Source: JBCBDX01 sp039822005
GTDB lineage: Bacteria > Pseudomonadota > Alphaproteobacteria > Rhizobiales > Rhizobiaceae
NCBI GenBank assembly: GCA_039822005.1
Contig: JBCBMZ010000002.1
Span: 62,001 to 126,000 of the forward strand
Length of the DNA: 64,000 nt
Direction of reading: 5' to 3'
Of this stretch, positions 1-7,777 are shown in pieces (the first letter of the stretch is position 1; each line of letters opens with the position of its first letter). A program made the translations under genes and the position numbers. The notes under the pieces are model-generated. The model did not search any database. It saw only the letters and a list, made by a program, of their open reading frames with translations, and was not told the DNA's origin.

Positions 1-407
1 TTGATTGGAAAGCGATGGGACTCACCCCGTCTGACATGGATTTCATTGAAACGAAGAATAATGCCAGCCGAGAGATCGCGCTCGCGTTCGGCGTACCGCC
101 GATGCTGCTTGGTATTCCCGGCGACAATACGTTTGCAAACTATCAGGAGGCCCAACGTGCGTTCTACAGGCTGACGGTGCTTCCTCTCCTACGGCGCATC
201 GTAGCTTCATTTACCCATTGGCTTGCCCCGGCCAACGGCATTCACTTCAGGTATGACATCGACACCGATCAGATAGAGGGGCTGGCATCCGAGCGCGACA
301 GCCTTTGGAAACGGCTGGAAGAGGCTTCGTTCCTGACAGAGGCGGAAAAACGCGAGGCCGTTGGATATTCTCCGGTTCCTACAGGTGTGGAACAGCCCAA
401 TGCATGA
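1..407 (+). CDS. GTA/HK97-family portal protein, C-terminal part (5' end outside the window)
   Basis: The reading frame is open from base 3 to the stop at 405-407, so only the last ~135 residues are visible. They include the FGVPPMLLGI segment and the following F(A)NYQEAQRAFYR stretch characteristic of HK97/lambda-type portal C-termini. Portal proteins form the dodecameric ring at the capsid vertex through which DNA is packed. The genes that follow (protease, capsid, connectors) fix this as the equivalent of RcGTA gene 3. The stop overlaps the start of the next gene by 8 bases. The terminase would lie upstream, outside the window. Confidence 0.9.
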   Translation, partial: DWKAMGLTPSDMDFIETKNNASREIALAFGVPPMLLGIPGDNTFANYQEAQRAFYRLTVLPLLRRIVASFTHWLAPANGIHFRYDIDTDQIEGLASERDSLWKRLEEASFLTEAEKREAVGYSPVPTGVEQPNA

Positions 408-756
408 AACAACAAGCGCGGCTGTCAGCGTGTTGACGGAAAAAGCCACCGGAGCGGTGATCGGATCAGCGATCTCAATTGCCTACGTTTTCCCTCAAGG
501 TCGGCGTGATGCAGCCATCAGGTTTTTCACAGGCGTGGCCGGTGGTCTCGTTTTCGGCACGACTGTCGGTGTGAAGTTGGCTCGGGAAATGGGGATCGCC
601 GACATTTTAAGCGAAGGTGAAACCGTGATGATGGGATCAGCTGTCGCCTCTATGGCGATTTGGTGGGTGATGGGCTTTTTGCTCAGAGCAGCGAAACTGC
701 CCGTCGAGAAACAACCAAAGCATGGAAAAAAAGCTGAAAAAGAAGGGCACGCATGA
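400..756 (+). CDS. Small GTA head-region membrane protein between portal and protease (RcGTA g3.5 position)
   Basis: 118 residues. The ATG at 400 overlaps the portal stop, and the gene's own stop overlaps the protease start at 753, so it is translationally coupled on both sides. The protein has three hydrophobic stretches (about residues 14-32, 42-62 and 80-102) and a very basic, lysine-rich tail, so an integral membrane protein is likely. By position it matches the small gene found between portal and prohead protease in alphaproteobacterial GTA clusters. No enzymatic motif is visible and its role in particle assembly is not evident from sequence. Confidence 0.75.
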   Translation: MHETTSAAVSVLTEKATGAVIGSAISIAYVFPQGRRDAAIRFFTGVAGGLVFGTTVGVKLAREMGIADILSEGETVMMGSAVASMAIWWVMGFLLRAAKLPVEKQPKHGKKAEKEGHA

Positions 757-1436
757 CGAATATCACGCGCAAATTTGTTTCGACAAACGCTGTCAACGTC
801 GAGGCAGACGGATCGTTTTCCGGTTACGCCAGCGTCTTTGATGTTGTTGACTTGGGCGAGGAGCAGGTCGCGCCGGGCGCGTTCAAAGACTGCCTGAAAG
901 CCAAGGGTGCCAAAGGCATACGCATGCTGTTTCAACATGATCCAGATGCGCCCATAGGGCATTGGACCCGCGTTGAGGAAGATCGCTATGGCCTCGCTGT
1001 ATCCGGTGTCATTGACACCAACATCGAGAAAGGCCGGGAAGTCTTGTCAATGCTGCGGACCGGCGCGCTCGATGGTCTTTCCATTGGTTTCAAAGCCGTG
1101 GAAACAAATGCCGATCCGCACTCCGGCGTTCGGCGGATCATCAAGGCTGATCTGTGGGAGATATCAATCGTGACTTTTCCCATGCTCCCGCAGGCGCGTG
1201 TCCATGATGTAAAATCATCGGGCCGCTGGCCGAGTAAAAGAACGTTCGAACGGTGGCTCGTGCGCGATGCCGGGTTCACCCGACGCCAAGCCCATACCAT
1301 CATTGCCAAGGGCTACAATGGATTGTGTACCGCGCGGGACGCCGGATCGAGCGCAACCACCGCCGAGGCGGCTAATGCGGCCAATGCGGACCTGGCCAAG
1401 GTCATTTACCGCGCCGCCTCCAAACTTACTTCCTAA
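753..1436 (+). CDS. HK97-family prohead protease (GTA g4)
   Basis: 227 residues. The N-terminal ~150 residues carry the prohead protease signature: GYASVFDVVD near residue 25, the catalytic His62 in FQHDPDAPIG, and the catalytic Ser110 in DGLSIGFKA. This self-cleaving serine protease trims the capsid protein N-terminus during head maturation. The C-terminal ~70 residues contain an Arg/Lys-rich segment (RTFERWLVRDAGFTRRQA) often fused to GTA proteases, then an Ala-rich tail. It lies directly before the capsid gene, as is usual for HK97-type heads. Confidence 0.92.
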   Translation: MTNITRKFVSTNAVNVEADGSFSGYASVFDVVDLGEEQVAPGAFKDCLKAKGAKGIRMLFQHDPDAPIGHWTRVEEDRYGLAVSGVIDTNIEKGREVLSMLRTGALDGLSIGFKAVETNADPHSGVRRIIKADLWEISIVTFPMLPQARVHDVKSSGRWPSKRTFERWLVRDAGFTRRQAHTIIAKGYNGLCTARDAGSSATTAEAANAANADLAKVIYRAASKLTS

Positions 1437-1451
1437 ACCAAGGACAATATT

Positions 1452-2735
1452 ATGATGAACTCCGCAACGGAGCCCGGTCGGGCTCCGAACAGAAAAGCTA
1501 TGCCTGTCGCAGCCTTGCCGGTAAGCCAGGCACAAGACGTGGCTGAAGCGTTTGACGACTTCATGCGCGCTTTTGAATCCTTCAAAGAAGCAAATGATGA
1601 ACGCTTGCAACAATTGGAAACGCAAGTCGGAACGGATCCTCTGACTGTCGCCAAGGTCGACAATATCAACGCCGCGGTCGACGAACAAAAGCGCATCCTT
1701 GAGGCGCTTGTGGAAAAGGCCGCGCGAAATGTCGGCGGCGGGACGAGTTTTGGGCGGTCATCGACCATCCACAAGTCTGCGTTTGAACGCTACGTCCGCT
1801 CAGGGCAGGAAACGGGGCTTCGCGATTTGGAGGCCAAGTCGATGAACTATGGTTCCGGGCCGGACGGCGGCTATCTGGTGCCGCCGGAACTGGAGACAGA
1901 TATCGGTAACCGGCTAGCGGCGATTTCACCGATGCGCGATTTGGCAAGCGTTCGGCAAGTCACCAGTGCAATTCTGAAGAAGCCTTTTGCAACCGGTGGA
2001 CCCGTGGTCGGATGGGTCGGTGAGACCGATGCGCGTCCGGAAACAAATGCCAGCCAGTTGGCCGAGATACAATTCCCCACCATGGAGTTATACGCCATGC
2101 CGGCGGCAACCGCGACGCTGTTGGATGACAGCGCGGTTGATATCGACAATTGGATCGCCGGTGAAATTGAAACAGCGTTCGCCGAACAGGAAAGCGCGGC
2201 GTTCATCGCAGGCGACGGTGTCAACAAGCCCCGCGGCATCACAAACTACACCAGCATTGAGGAAAACGGATGGACTTGGGGCAATATTGGTCATGTCACC
2301 ACCGGCACTGCCGGTGCGTTTGGCACCGGTGATGCTGGCGCCGGAACGCTAATCGACACGATTTATGCTCTCAAGGCCGGTTACCGCCAAAACGCGAACT
2401 GGCTGATGAACCGCAAAGCCCAGGCGGCGGTGCGTAAGCTGAAGGATGCAGACGGAAATTACATTTGGCAACCGCCATCCACCGCTGGTGAAAAAGCACT
2501 TTTGATGGGCTTTGCGGTGAGCGAAGCAGAAGACATGCCTGACATCGCCAATGGTGCCAACGCAATCGCGTTTGGCGATTTTGCACGAGGCTATCTCGTT
2601 GTTGACCGCGCCGGCATAAGCGTCCTTCGCGATCCTTATTCCGCCAAGCCCTATGTCCTTTTCTACACAACCAAACGGGTTGGCGGCGGGATACAGGATT
2701 TCGACGCGATCAAGTTTATCCAGTTCAGCGCCTAG
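1452..2735 (+). CDS. Phage/GTA major capsid protein, HK97 fold (g5)
   Basis: 427 residues. A predicted coiled-coil delta/scaffold region occupies about residues 25-90 (repeated QQLETQ, EQKRILEALVEKA). The HK97 shell domain begins around residue 125 (GSGPDGGYLVPPE) and runs to the C-terminus with AFIAGDGVNKPRGI, WLMNRKAQAAVRKL and the terminal FYTTKRVGGGIQDFDAI segment. This architecture is standard for capsids processed by the upstream protease. The start at 1452 has a Shine-Dalgarno-like AAGGA at 1439-1443; the next codon is also ATG. Strong stem-loops follow the gene. Confidence 0.95.
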   Translation: MMNSATEPGRAPNRKAMPVAALPVSQAQDVAEAFDDFMRAFESFKEANDERLQQLETQVGTDPLTVAKVDNINAAVDEQKRILEALVEKAARNVGGGTSFGRSSTIHKSAFERYVRSGQETGLRDLEAKSMNYGSGPDGGYLVPPELETDIGNRLAAISPMRDLASVRQVTSAILKKPFATGGPVVGWVGETDARPETNASQLAEIQFPTMELYAMPAATATLLDDSAVDIDNWIAGEIETAFAEQESAAFIAGDGVNKPRGITNYTSIEENGWTWGNIGHVTTGTAGAFGTGDAGAGTLIDTIYALKAGYRQNANWLMNRKAQAAVRKLKDADGNYIWQPPSTAGEKALLMGFAVSEAEDMPDIANGANAIAFGDFARGYLVVDRAGISVLRDPYSAKPYVLFYTTKRVGGGIQDFDAIKFIQFSA

Positions 2736-2741
2736 CAAATC

Positions 2742-2812
2742 CGCGGGCTCATCTCGTGGCCCGCGACAAATGTCGCTGAAAAAGGCGGCGGCGTTACTCC
2801 CGCGCCGCCGCC
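2742..2812 (+). terminator. Tandem stem-loops after the capsid gene (attenuator or RNA-stability element)
   Basis: Three inverted repeats lie in the only sizeable gap of the GTA cluster. CGCGGGC (2742-2748) pairs with 2759-2765. GCGACA (2763-2768) pairs with TGTCGC (2771-2776). A perfect 10-bp GC-only stem pairs 2784-2793 with 2803-2812 across a 9-base loop. There is no T-run after the last stem, so a classical intrinsic terminator is not supported. Partial attenuation, or protection of the capsid mRNA 3' end to raise capsid yield relative to distal genes, is the likelier reading. Confidence 0.6.
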
Positions 2813-2851
2813 TGAACTCTCTCAAAGCCCACCATACTGGAAAACGTCCCC

Positions 2852-3421
2852 ATGGCATCTACGCTCGTTACCGCGCCAGCGGTCGCGCCAATAACTTTGG
2901 CCGAGACCAAGGCCCACCTTCGCATCACGCATGGTGAAGAGGATACGCTGCTCGAAGAATTGATTAAAACCGCAACGCGCTTCCTGGCTGAAAACGATGC
3001 GATTTGCGCGATCCGACAAACCTGGCGCTACTATGTTGATGACGTATCGGTCATCCATAAAGTGCATCGCTTTCCCGTCATCGGGATCAACGTTGCCACT
3101 GTGTTTGATCAGGAAGGTAACGCAACCACCTTGGCTCCGGGTGCTGTCGAACTAGACAATCGCAAGCGACCGGCTGAGTTTTGTTTTGACGGTTTGGCGA
3201 ACGATGCGTTGGCCAACAATGGCGCGGAAGTCGATTTTGATATCGGGTTTGGCGATACAGCTGTGGACGTGCCCGATACGATTAAACGAGCACTGCTCGT
3301 CCTCGTTTCGCACTGGTATACGCTCCGGGTCGAAGTGGCGCCGAAAGACCAACCTGTCTCGGTGCCCGAGCAATACTCCCGACTTGTCGCCGCGTTTCGG
3401 GTGATTGGATTGGGCGGATGA
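2852..3421 (+). CDS. Head-tail connector / adaptor protein (phiE125 gp8-like, GTA g6)
   Basis: 189 residues. The N-terminal half (LAETKAHLRITHGEEDTLL, then a second helix ending in RQTWRYYVDD) is the typical alpha-helical core of gp6/gp8-type connectors that dock below the portal. The C-terminal helices (PDTIKRALLVLVSHWY) are also characteristic. Position between capsid and head-closure genes supports the assignment. Its stop overlaps the next start at 3418. Confidence 0.88.
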   Translation: MASTLVTAPAVAPITLAETKAHLRITHGEEDTLLEELIKTATRFLAENDAICAIRQTWRYYVDDVSVIHKVHRFPVIGINVATVFDQEGNATTLAPGAVELDNRKRPAEFCFDGLANDALANNGAEVDFDIGFGDTAVDVPDTIKRALLVLVSHWYTLRVEVAPKDQPVSVPEQYSRLVAAFRVIGLGG

Positions 3422-3774
3422 TCATCAAACCGCTGATGACCAATGCGGGCGACTTGAAAATGCCATTCCGACATCAATCGCCAAGTATCGCGAACGACAG
3501 TCACGGCTCGCCCCAAACCAGTTGGGTTGATCGCGGCGTCGCTTGGGGTGCGTTTGAACGGGCCAGTGCAACAACCGAAGTCAGGGCGCAGTCTGATGAG
3601 GCAGAACGGACGGCACTAATTCTTGTCAGGCACCGCATGGCCAACCCCTGTCAAGCAGGCGATCGTTTGGTTGGAGCGACCACTTGGCAGATCAATGCTG
3701 TGGCCGATCCCGACGGAACCGAACGTTTCCAGCGACTTTATTGCACCACAGAAAACGGCGGGGTCAGCGGATGA
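3418..3774 (+). CDS. Head closure / head-tail adaptor protein (SPP1 gp16-like, GTA g7)
   Basis: 118 residues. The ATG at 3418 overlaps the connector gene by four bases; an internal ATG at 3460 is a possible alternative start. The small beta-rich protein ends in a segment of the type RLVGATTWQINAV..DPDG.ERFQRLYC, which resembles the C-terminal strands of head-closure adaptors. Such proteins form the stopper ring joining the filled head to the tail. The assignment rests on weak sequence resemblance plus strong positional conservation. Confidence 0.78.
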   Translation: MIIKPLMTNAGDLKMPFRHQSPSIANDSHGSPQTSWVDRGVAWGAFERASATTEVRAQSDEAERTALILVRHRMANPCQAGDRLVGATTWQINAVADPDGTERFQRLYCTTENGGVSG

Positions 3775-3908
3775 AAACGAGCATCAAAACGAACACCGCG
3801 CTATTGATTGAAGCGATCCGTCGGGCGGTCGTGCCCAAGGTCGACGCAGTCGCTGGCGCTATCGTGAACAAGCAGGACGGTGAGGCAAAACAACATGCTG
3901 ACCAATGA
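3771..3908 (+). CDS. Tiny GTA-cluster protein, possible remnant of an HK97 gp10-type tail component
   Basis: A 45-residue frame that begins with an ATGA overlap on the stop of the head-closure gene and runs past the next start at 3895, so it sits exactly in the coupled reading chain. It has an N-terminal amphipathic helix (LLIEAIRRAVVPKVDAVAGA) and a polar tail. HK97 gp10-like tail-completion genes commonly occupy this position in phages and begin with a similar basic helix, so a shortened gp10 is possible. It may also be only a coupling frame. Function unknown. Confidence 0.45.
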   Translation: MKTSIKTNTALLIEAIRRAVVPKVDAVAGAIVNKQDGEAKQHADQ

Positions 3909-4299
3909 TGTCCATGAAGCGATCTTCGCGCAGCTTAAAAATGATGCTGTGTTGACGGCTTTCATGGCTCCCGGGAGCGGTGTCGTTGATGCTGTACCCA
4001 AACCACGAAACTTTCCATTTGCCTTTTTGGCTTCTGCTGAAAGCACCGATCGCTCGAGTGATATCTTCAGCGGGCAGGCGCACAATGTCTTGTTTGAAGT
4101 CTGGTCTCGAGCCGCCAACCGCAGCGAGTGTCTCAATATCGCGGAACGGATCGAAACCCTGCTTGTTGAAGACAGTTGGGACGCTCAGGACACACATGTA
4201 ACCACTCGAAGTCCCTTGGGATGCGTGACCTTCCATGATCGGCAAAGCCGCGCGTTTGTCGCCCGGCTTCGTGTGCGACTGACGACCGAACCCAAATAA
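3895..4299 (+). CDS. DUF3168 tail terminator-type protein (GTA g8)
   Basis: 134 residues from the ATG at 3895. The layout is that of DUF3168: an N-terminal helix (AIFAQLKNDAVLTAF), a central segment (FPFAFLASAESTDRSS), VLFEVWSRAANRSECLNIAERI in the middle (seen as two adjoining motifs), and a C-terminal strand FVARLRVRL. DUF3168 proteins resemble tail-terminator proteins that cap the tail tube at the head side. An earlier non-ATG start at 3880 is possible but would lengthen the overlap with the tiny upstream gene. Confidence 0.85.
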   Translation: MLTNDVHEAIFAQLKNDAVLTAFMAPGSGVVDAVPKPRNFPFAFLASAESTDRSSDIFSGQAHNVLFEVWSRAANRSECLNIAERIETLLVEDSWDAQDTHVTTRSPLGCVTFHDRQSRAFVARLRVRLTTEPK

Positions 4300-4329
4300 T
4301 CAAACCCACGTAAAGTACGGAGGTCCTTG

Positions 4330-4743
4330 ATGACCGCGCAACCTGGCAAGGACATGCTGCTAAAGTCTGTCGCTCCTGACAGTTCCACAACCACCATAGC
4401 GGGGCTGCGGACCAAACGCCTGACACTCAATGCTCAAAGCGTCGACATTACTGACGCGGATTCGTCGGGCCAGTGGCGCGAGTTGTTGGCCGGATCCGGT
4501 CAGCGGCGGGCCTCGTTGAACGCGTCTGGAATTTTTAAAGATCAAGCCAGCGATGAAATTACCCGTTCACGTTTCTTCAACGGTGATGTTGCTGATTGGC
4601 AATTATTGATCCCCGACTTTGGAACCCTGACCGGCCCCTGGCAAATTGCCTCGCTGGAATATGCCGGAACCTTCGATGGCGAGGTTACATTTGACATTGC
4701 CATGGAGAGTGCCGGTGCACTCACTTTCGAGGCTGTCCCATGA
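4330..4743 (+). CDS. Major tail tube protein, TP901-1 family (GTA g9)
   Basis: 137 residues. The start at 4330 is chosen because CGGAGGT at 4318-4324 lies at ideal spacing. The protein shows the family pattern: KDMLLKS near the N-terminus, TKRLTLNAQSVDITDADSSG, RRASLNASGIFKD, and the closing segment ending SAGALTFEAV. It polymerises as stacked rings to form the tail tube. The separate, strong ribosome site fits the high copy number of a tube subunit. Confidence 0.92.
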   Translation: MTAQPGKDMLLKSVAPDSSTTTIAGLRTKRLTLNAQSVDITDADSSGQWRELLAGSGQRRASLNASGIFKDQASDEITRSRFFNGDVADWQLLIPDFGTLTGPWQIASLEYAGTFDGEVTFDIAMESAGALTFEAVP

Positions 4744-5078
4744 TCATCAATCCAAGACGCGGAGAGATCAGCGCGCGGCTCGGCGGCGCCGATCGTCGGC
4801 TATGTTTGACATTGGGTGCTTTGGCTCAATTGGAGGCCGATTTCGGCGTTGACGACTTACAGGCATTAGGAAGCCGTTTCGCTGCTGGCCGTTTGTCTGC
4901 CCAAGATTTGATCACCCTCCTACACGCCGGATTGTGCGGCGGCGGCAACAGCTTTACGCGCCAAGAGGTTGAACAACTCGACTGCGAAGGCGGGTTGCCG
5001 GGCTATGCCCAGATCGTCGCCAAGCTGCTCGCCGTAACTTTTGGTGACGCTAACAAAGGTCAACATGATAGCGCCTGA
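4740..5078 (+). CDS. GTA gp10 family protein (tail assembly chaperone class)
   Basis: 112 residues, starting in an ATGA overlap with the tube gene. Features of the GTA-gp10 family are visible: PRRGEISARLGG at the N-terminus (the 'gene product encodes a domain seen only by counting residues in DNA' region), then LCLTLGALAQLEADF and SAQDLITLLHAGL. Members act with the next small gene as tail assembly chaperones binding the tape measure protein. Overlap with the following gene is 14 bases. Confidence 0.88.
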   Translation: MIINPRRGEISARLGGADRRLCLTLGALAQLEADFGVDDLQALGSRFAAGRLSAQDLITLLHAGLCGGGNSFTRQEVEQLDCEGGLPGYAQIVAKLLAVTFGDANKGQHDSA

Positions 5079-5277
5079 ACATGCTCCATTTCCATGGGGC
5101 GAGGTGATGGCGTTCGGATTTGGCCACCTGCGCCTTTCACCATCAGCTTTTTGGTCGATGACACCCATGGAACTGGCGGCAGCAATGCGGGCCCATGGCG
5201 TCGGTGTGGCCGATAGCCGGTCACTAACATCTCTTCGCAAACTCATCAACGACAGCTGTTTTCAGGAAAGGCACTGA
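5065..5277 (+). CDS. Phage tail assembly chaperone (GTA g10.1)
   Basis: 70 residues from the ATG at 5065, inside the end of the preceding gene. The core PFPWGEVMAFGFGHLRLSP.AFW.MTPMEL.AA is the diagnostic sequence of the small alphaproteobacterial tail chaperone family. It is placed immediately before the tape measure gene, whose product it is expected to coat during tail assembly. One base separates its stop from the next start. Confidence 0.9.
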   Translation: MIAPEHAPFPWGEVMAFGFGHLRLSPSAFWSMTPMELAAAMRAHGVGVADSRSLTSLRKLINDSCFQERH

Positions 5278-5278
5278 T

Positions 5279-5842
5279 ATGGAAGAGGAATTCAAGGTCT
5301 CGGTAATCGCTGATACCGGTCCCTTCGAGACCGCGCTGGCGGCACTGGAAAAGCAAGCCAATAGTTTCGGCAACACGCTCACCAGTGCGCTGAAATCGGC
5401 GGTTTTAGACGGTGAAAACCTCAGTCAAATATTGCGTGATGTTGCCGTGCAACTGTCCAATCAAGCTTTGAACGCCGGACTCAAACCGCTTTCTGATATG
5501 GTCAGCACGCTTTCCGGCAATATTTTTTCATCATTGTCGTCTGCATTGCCGTTTGCGCAAGGCGGCGTCATCGGCGGCGGCGGTCACGTGCTTTCCCAGC
5601 CCTCTATTTTTCCGGTAAGTGGTGGCCGGATGGGCGTTGCTGGCGAGGCTGGCGCTGAAGCCATTTTACCGCTGTCGCGCGGTCCTGACGGGTCGCTCGG
5701 GATTTCGGCACAAGGTCAGACCAACGGCTCTCCTGTCGTGGTGAACATCTCAACTCCCGATTTGGCCTCGTTTCAAAGATCAGAGGCCCAACTGAGCGCA
5801 ACTGTTGCGCGCGCGGTCGGCCGTGGCCGCAGGAGCATGTGA
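5279..5842 (+). CDS. Short tail tape measure protein (GTA g11)
   Basis: 187 residues. The first half is helical (VSVIADTGPFETALAALEK, SALKSAVLDGENLSQILRDV), followed by a Gly-rich hydrophobic segment (FAQGGVIGGGGHVL) and the tape-measure hallmark GVAGEAGAEAILPLSRGPDG. Tape measure length sets tail length, so ~190 residues implies a very short tail, as in RcGTA particles. The intact hallmark and position leave little doubt. Confidence 0.9.
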   Translation: MEEEFKVSVIADTGPFETALAALEKQANSFGNTLTSALKSAVLDGENLSQILRDVAVQLSNQALNAGLKPLSDMVSTLSGNIFSSLSSALPFAQGGVIGGGGHVLSQPSIFPVSGGRMGVAGEAGAEAILPLSRGPDGSLGISAQGQTNGSPVVVNISTPDLASFQRSEAQLSATVARAVGRGRRSM

Positions 5843-5848
5843 GTCCGC

Positions 5849-6454
5849 ATGTTTGATGATGTCCTTTTTGAGCCGCGCATTCCGTTGCGCCCGGCGGTAA
5901 CAACAAGCTTCAACGTCGATAAGGTCTTGCTTTCATCTGGCTTTGAGCATCGCAACGCGCGCACGCAATTTGGTCGCAAAACCTATCACGTACCGATTGG
6001 CCAACGGCCCATTGCCGAGTTGATGGAAATTCTTGATTTCTTTGCAGCGCGCAAAGGCAGTTTGCGGGCATTCAGATTTCGCGATCCTTTTAGCGCAGAT
6101 ACCGCTTCGGTCGGCGCCATGGTGACCGCGTTGGATGTCCAGCTTGGGGTTGGTGATGGGGTCGCCTCCCAATTCCAACTTTTCCAAAGAAACGGCCACT
6201 TCATCACAAAGCCCGTTATTGAGTCGGTTCTCGTGGCGGTCGGTGGCCAGTCTCTGGATGCAACTGCGTTCTCGGTTGATGGACATACCGGGCAGGTGAC
6301 GATGGCGACTGAACCCGCAGAAGGTGCAGCAGTAACCGCAGGCTGCGTGTTCGACACACCTGTAAGGTTCCAGAACGATGCTTTGACCTTGCAGCAGACA
6401 AATACGGGTGCTGGCGAAATAGATGATCTGGTGCTGCTTGAGGTGATGGAATGA
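5849..6454 (+). CDS. DUF2460 distal tail / baseplate protein (GTA g12)
   Basis: 201 residues. The N-terminus FDDVLFEPRIPLR, the GFEHRNARTQFGRKTY segment, and the AARKGSLRAFRFRDPFS motif define the DUF2460 family (phage conserved protein TIGR02217). It corresponds to RcGTA gene 12, a distal tail protein that connects the tube to the baseplate hub. Seven bases separate it from the tape measure gene, and its stop overlaps the next start at 6451. Confidence 0.92.
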   Translation: MFDDVLFEPRIPLRPAVTTSFNVDKVLLSSGFEHRNARTQFGRKTYHVPIGQRPIAELMEILDFFAARKGSLRAFRFRDPFSADTASVGAMVTALDVQLGVGDGVASQFQLFQRNGHFITKPVIESVLVAVGGQSLDATAFSVDGHTGQVTMATEPAEGAAVTAGCVFDTPVRFQNDALTLQQTNTGAGEIDDLVLLEVME

Positions 6455-7326
6455 GAACGTTTCCCTTGGCCATGACCGACGCCCTCGCATCATCGGCAAC
6501 AACGATCTCCAATGCTTGGATCATCAAACGAACGGACGGGCTCGTGATTGGATTGACCGATCATGACACGCCATTGCTGGTCGATGGGGTGGATTGCCAG
6601 CCCTTGGACGGGGTCGATCGATCGCGTCTTGAAGCCAGTGTCGGTACAAACTCTGATACAGCAAGTTTGACCGGGATATTGTCATCCGACCGCCTGAGCG
6701 AGGAAGACATTGAAAACGGCCTTTTTGACGACGCGTACCTCGAGCATTACCTCGTCGACTGGTCTGACGCGGAAAAAAACGTCAAGCTGCGCACACACAT
6801 CATGGGCGAGATCAGGCGCGAGGATGGCGCTTTTGTTGTTGAGCTGCGCGGGGCGGCGGGTCTGTTATCAAGGCCGAACGGCAGATATTTTACGCGCTCC
6901 TGTTCGGTTCGCTTTTGCGATGCCGATTGCGGGCTAAACGAGGCTGACTTCTCATACCCTGTGTCGGTACTTGGTTCACTGCAGTCTAACATTTTTTCCG
7001 TAGCACTGCCACCCGACCTACATCCCGACAAGTTTAATCATGGGTTGATCCGGCTCAATGGTGATGGCTTGGAATGGATAATCCAATCAGTGGTCGCAAT
7101 GTCGGACGGCTGCCGCCTAACGGTTGCGGGAAACGTGCCAGAAGACCTTGAATTTCCGTTACCATCTACGCTTGTCGAGGGGTGTGATCGCAGCTTTTCT
7201 ACCTGCCGGGATCGCTTTGCCAATACAGTGAATTTTCGAGGCTTTCCCCATATGCCGGGGAACTACCAAATCTTGAGTTACGTCGATGAGGAGAGCCGTC
7301 ATGACGGCGGGCCGATCGTACCTTGA
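6451..7326 (+). CDS. DUF2163 / phage BR0599-family baseplate hub protein (GTA g13)
   Basis: 291 residues. Family signatures include AWIIKRTDGLVIGLTDHD near residue 30, the Cys motif SCSVRFCDADCGL near residue 150, and the C-terminal GCDRSFSTCRDRF.N..NFRGFP. The Cys-rich C-terminus in hub proteins of this type has been linked to iron-sulfur cluster binding. The start at 6451 overlaps the preceding stop; a second ATG at 6472 is an alternative. The end overlaps the peptidase gene. Confidence 0.92.
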   Translation: MRTFPLAMTDALASSATTISNAWIIKRTDGLVIGLTDHDTPLLVDGVDCQPLDGVDRSRLEASVGTNSDTASLTGILSSDRLSEEDIENGLFDDAYLEHYLVDWSDAEKNVKLRTHIMGEIRREDGAFVVELRGAAGLLSRPNGRYFTRSCSVRFCDADCGLNEADFSYPVSVLGSLQSNIFSVALPPDLHPDKFNHGLIRLNGDGLEWIIQSVVAMSDGCRLTVAGNVPEDLEFPLPSTLVEGCDRSFSTCRDRFANTVNFRGFPHMPGNYQILSYVDEESRHDGGPIVP

Positions 7327-7771
7327 CCGGTCAACGCTTTCGGCAGCGTGGGTGAGCGCCGCGCGCAGTTGGCTGGGCACGCCTTACCGTCATCAAGCCT
7401 GCCGGAAGGGCGTGGGAGTCGATTGCGTTGGTTTCGTCGCCGGGGTTTGGTCTGAGGTTTATGGCGCCATGCCTGAATACCGACGTGACTACACCCGCGA
7501 TTGGGCCGAGACTGGAAAAGTGGATCGCCTTTTGGAAGCGTGCCGTCGTGCCTGTTGCCAGCGATCAAATGTGTTTGAGGCCGAGCCGGGCGACATTTTG
7601 TTGTTTCGCATAAGGCCCGAGGCGATGGCAAAACATGTAGCGATATTCTCAGGCGATCATCACATGATCCATGCCGGCGAACGCCGCACGGTCAGCGAAG
7701 TTAAAATACAAAACTGGTGGCGTCGCCGCCTTGTCGGCGTTTTTGCGCCACCCCTCCAATCTGAAATCTAG
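7301..7771 (+). CDS. NlpC/P60-type tail cell-wall peptidase (GTA g14)
   Basis: 156 residues from the ATG at 7301. It contains ARSWLGTPYRHQ, the catalytic Cys42 in GVDCVGF, and the catalytic His112 in AKHVAIF, the usual NlpC/P60 pair, plus the C-terminal WWRRRLVGVF motif of TIGR02219 phage cell-wall peptidases. It is expected to open peptidoglycan during GTA DNA delivery. It overlaps the DUF2163 gene by 26 bases and is followed at 7778 by the host-specificity gene. Confidence 0.93.
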   Translation: MTAGRSYLDRSTLSAAWVSAARSWLGTPYRHQACRKGVGVDCVGFVAGVWSEVYGAMPEYRRDYTRDWAETGKVDRLLEACRRACCQRSNVFEAEPGDILLFRIRPEAMAKHVAIFSGDHHMIHAGERRTVSEVKIQNWWRRRLVGVFAPPLQSEI

Positions 7772-7777
7772 GTTCGC

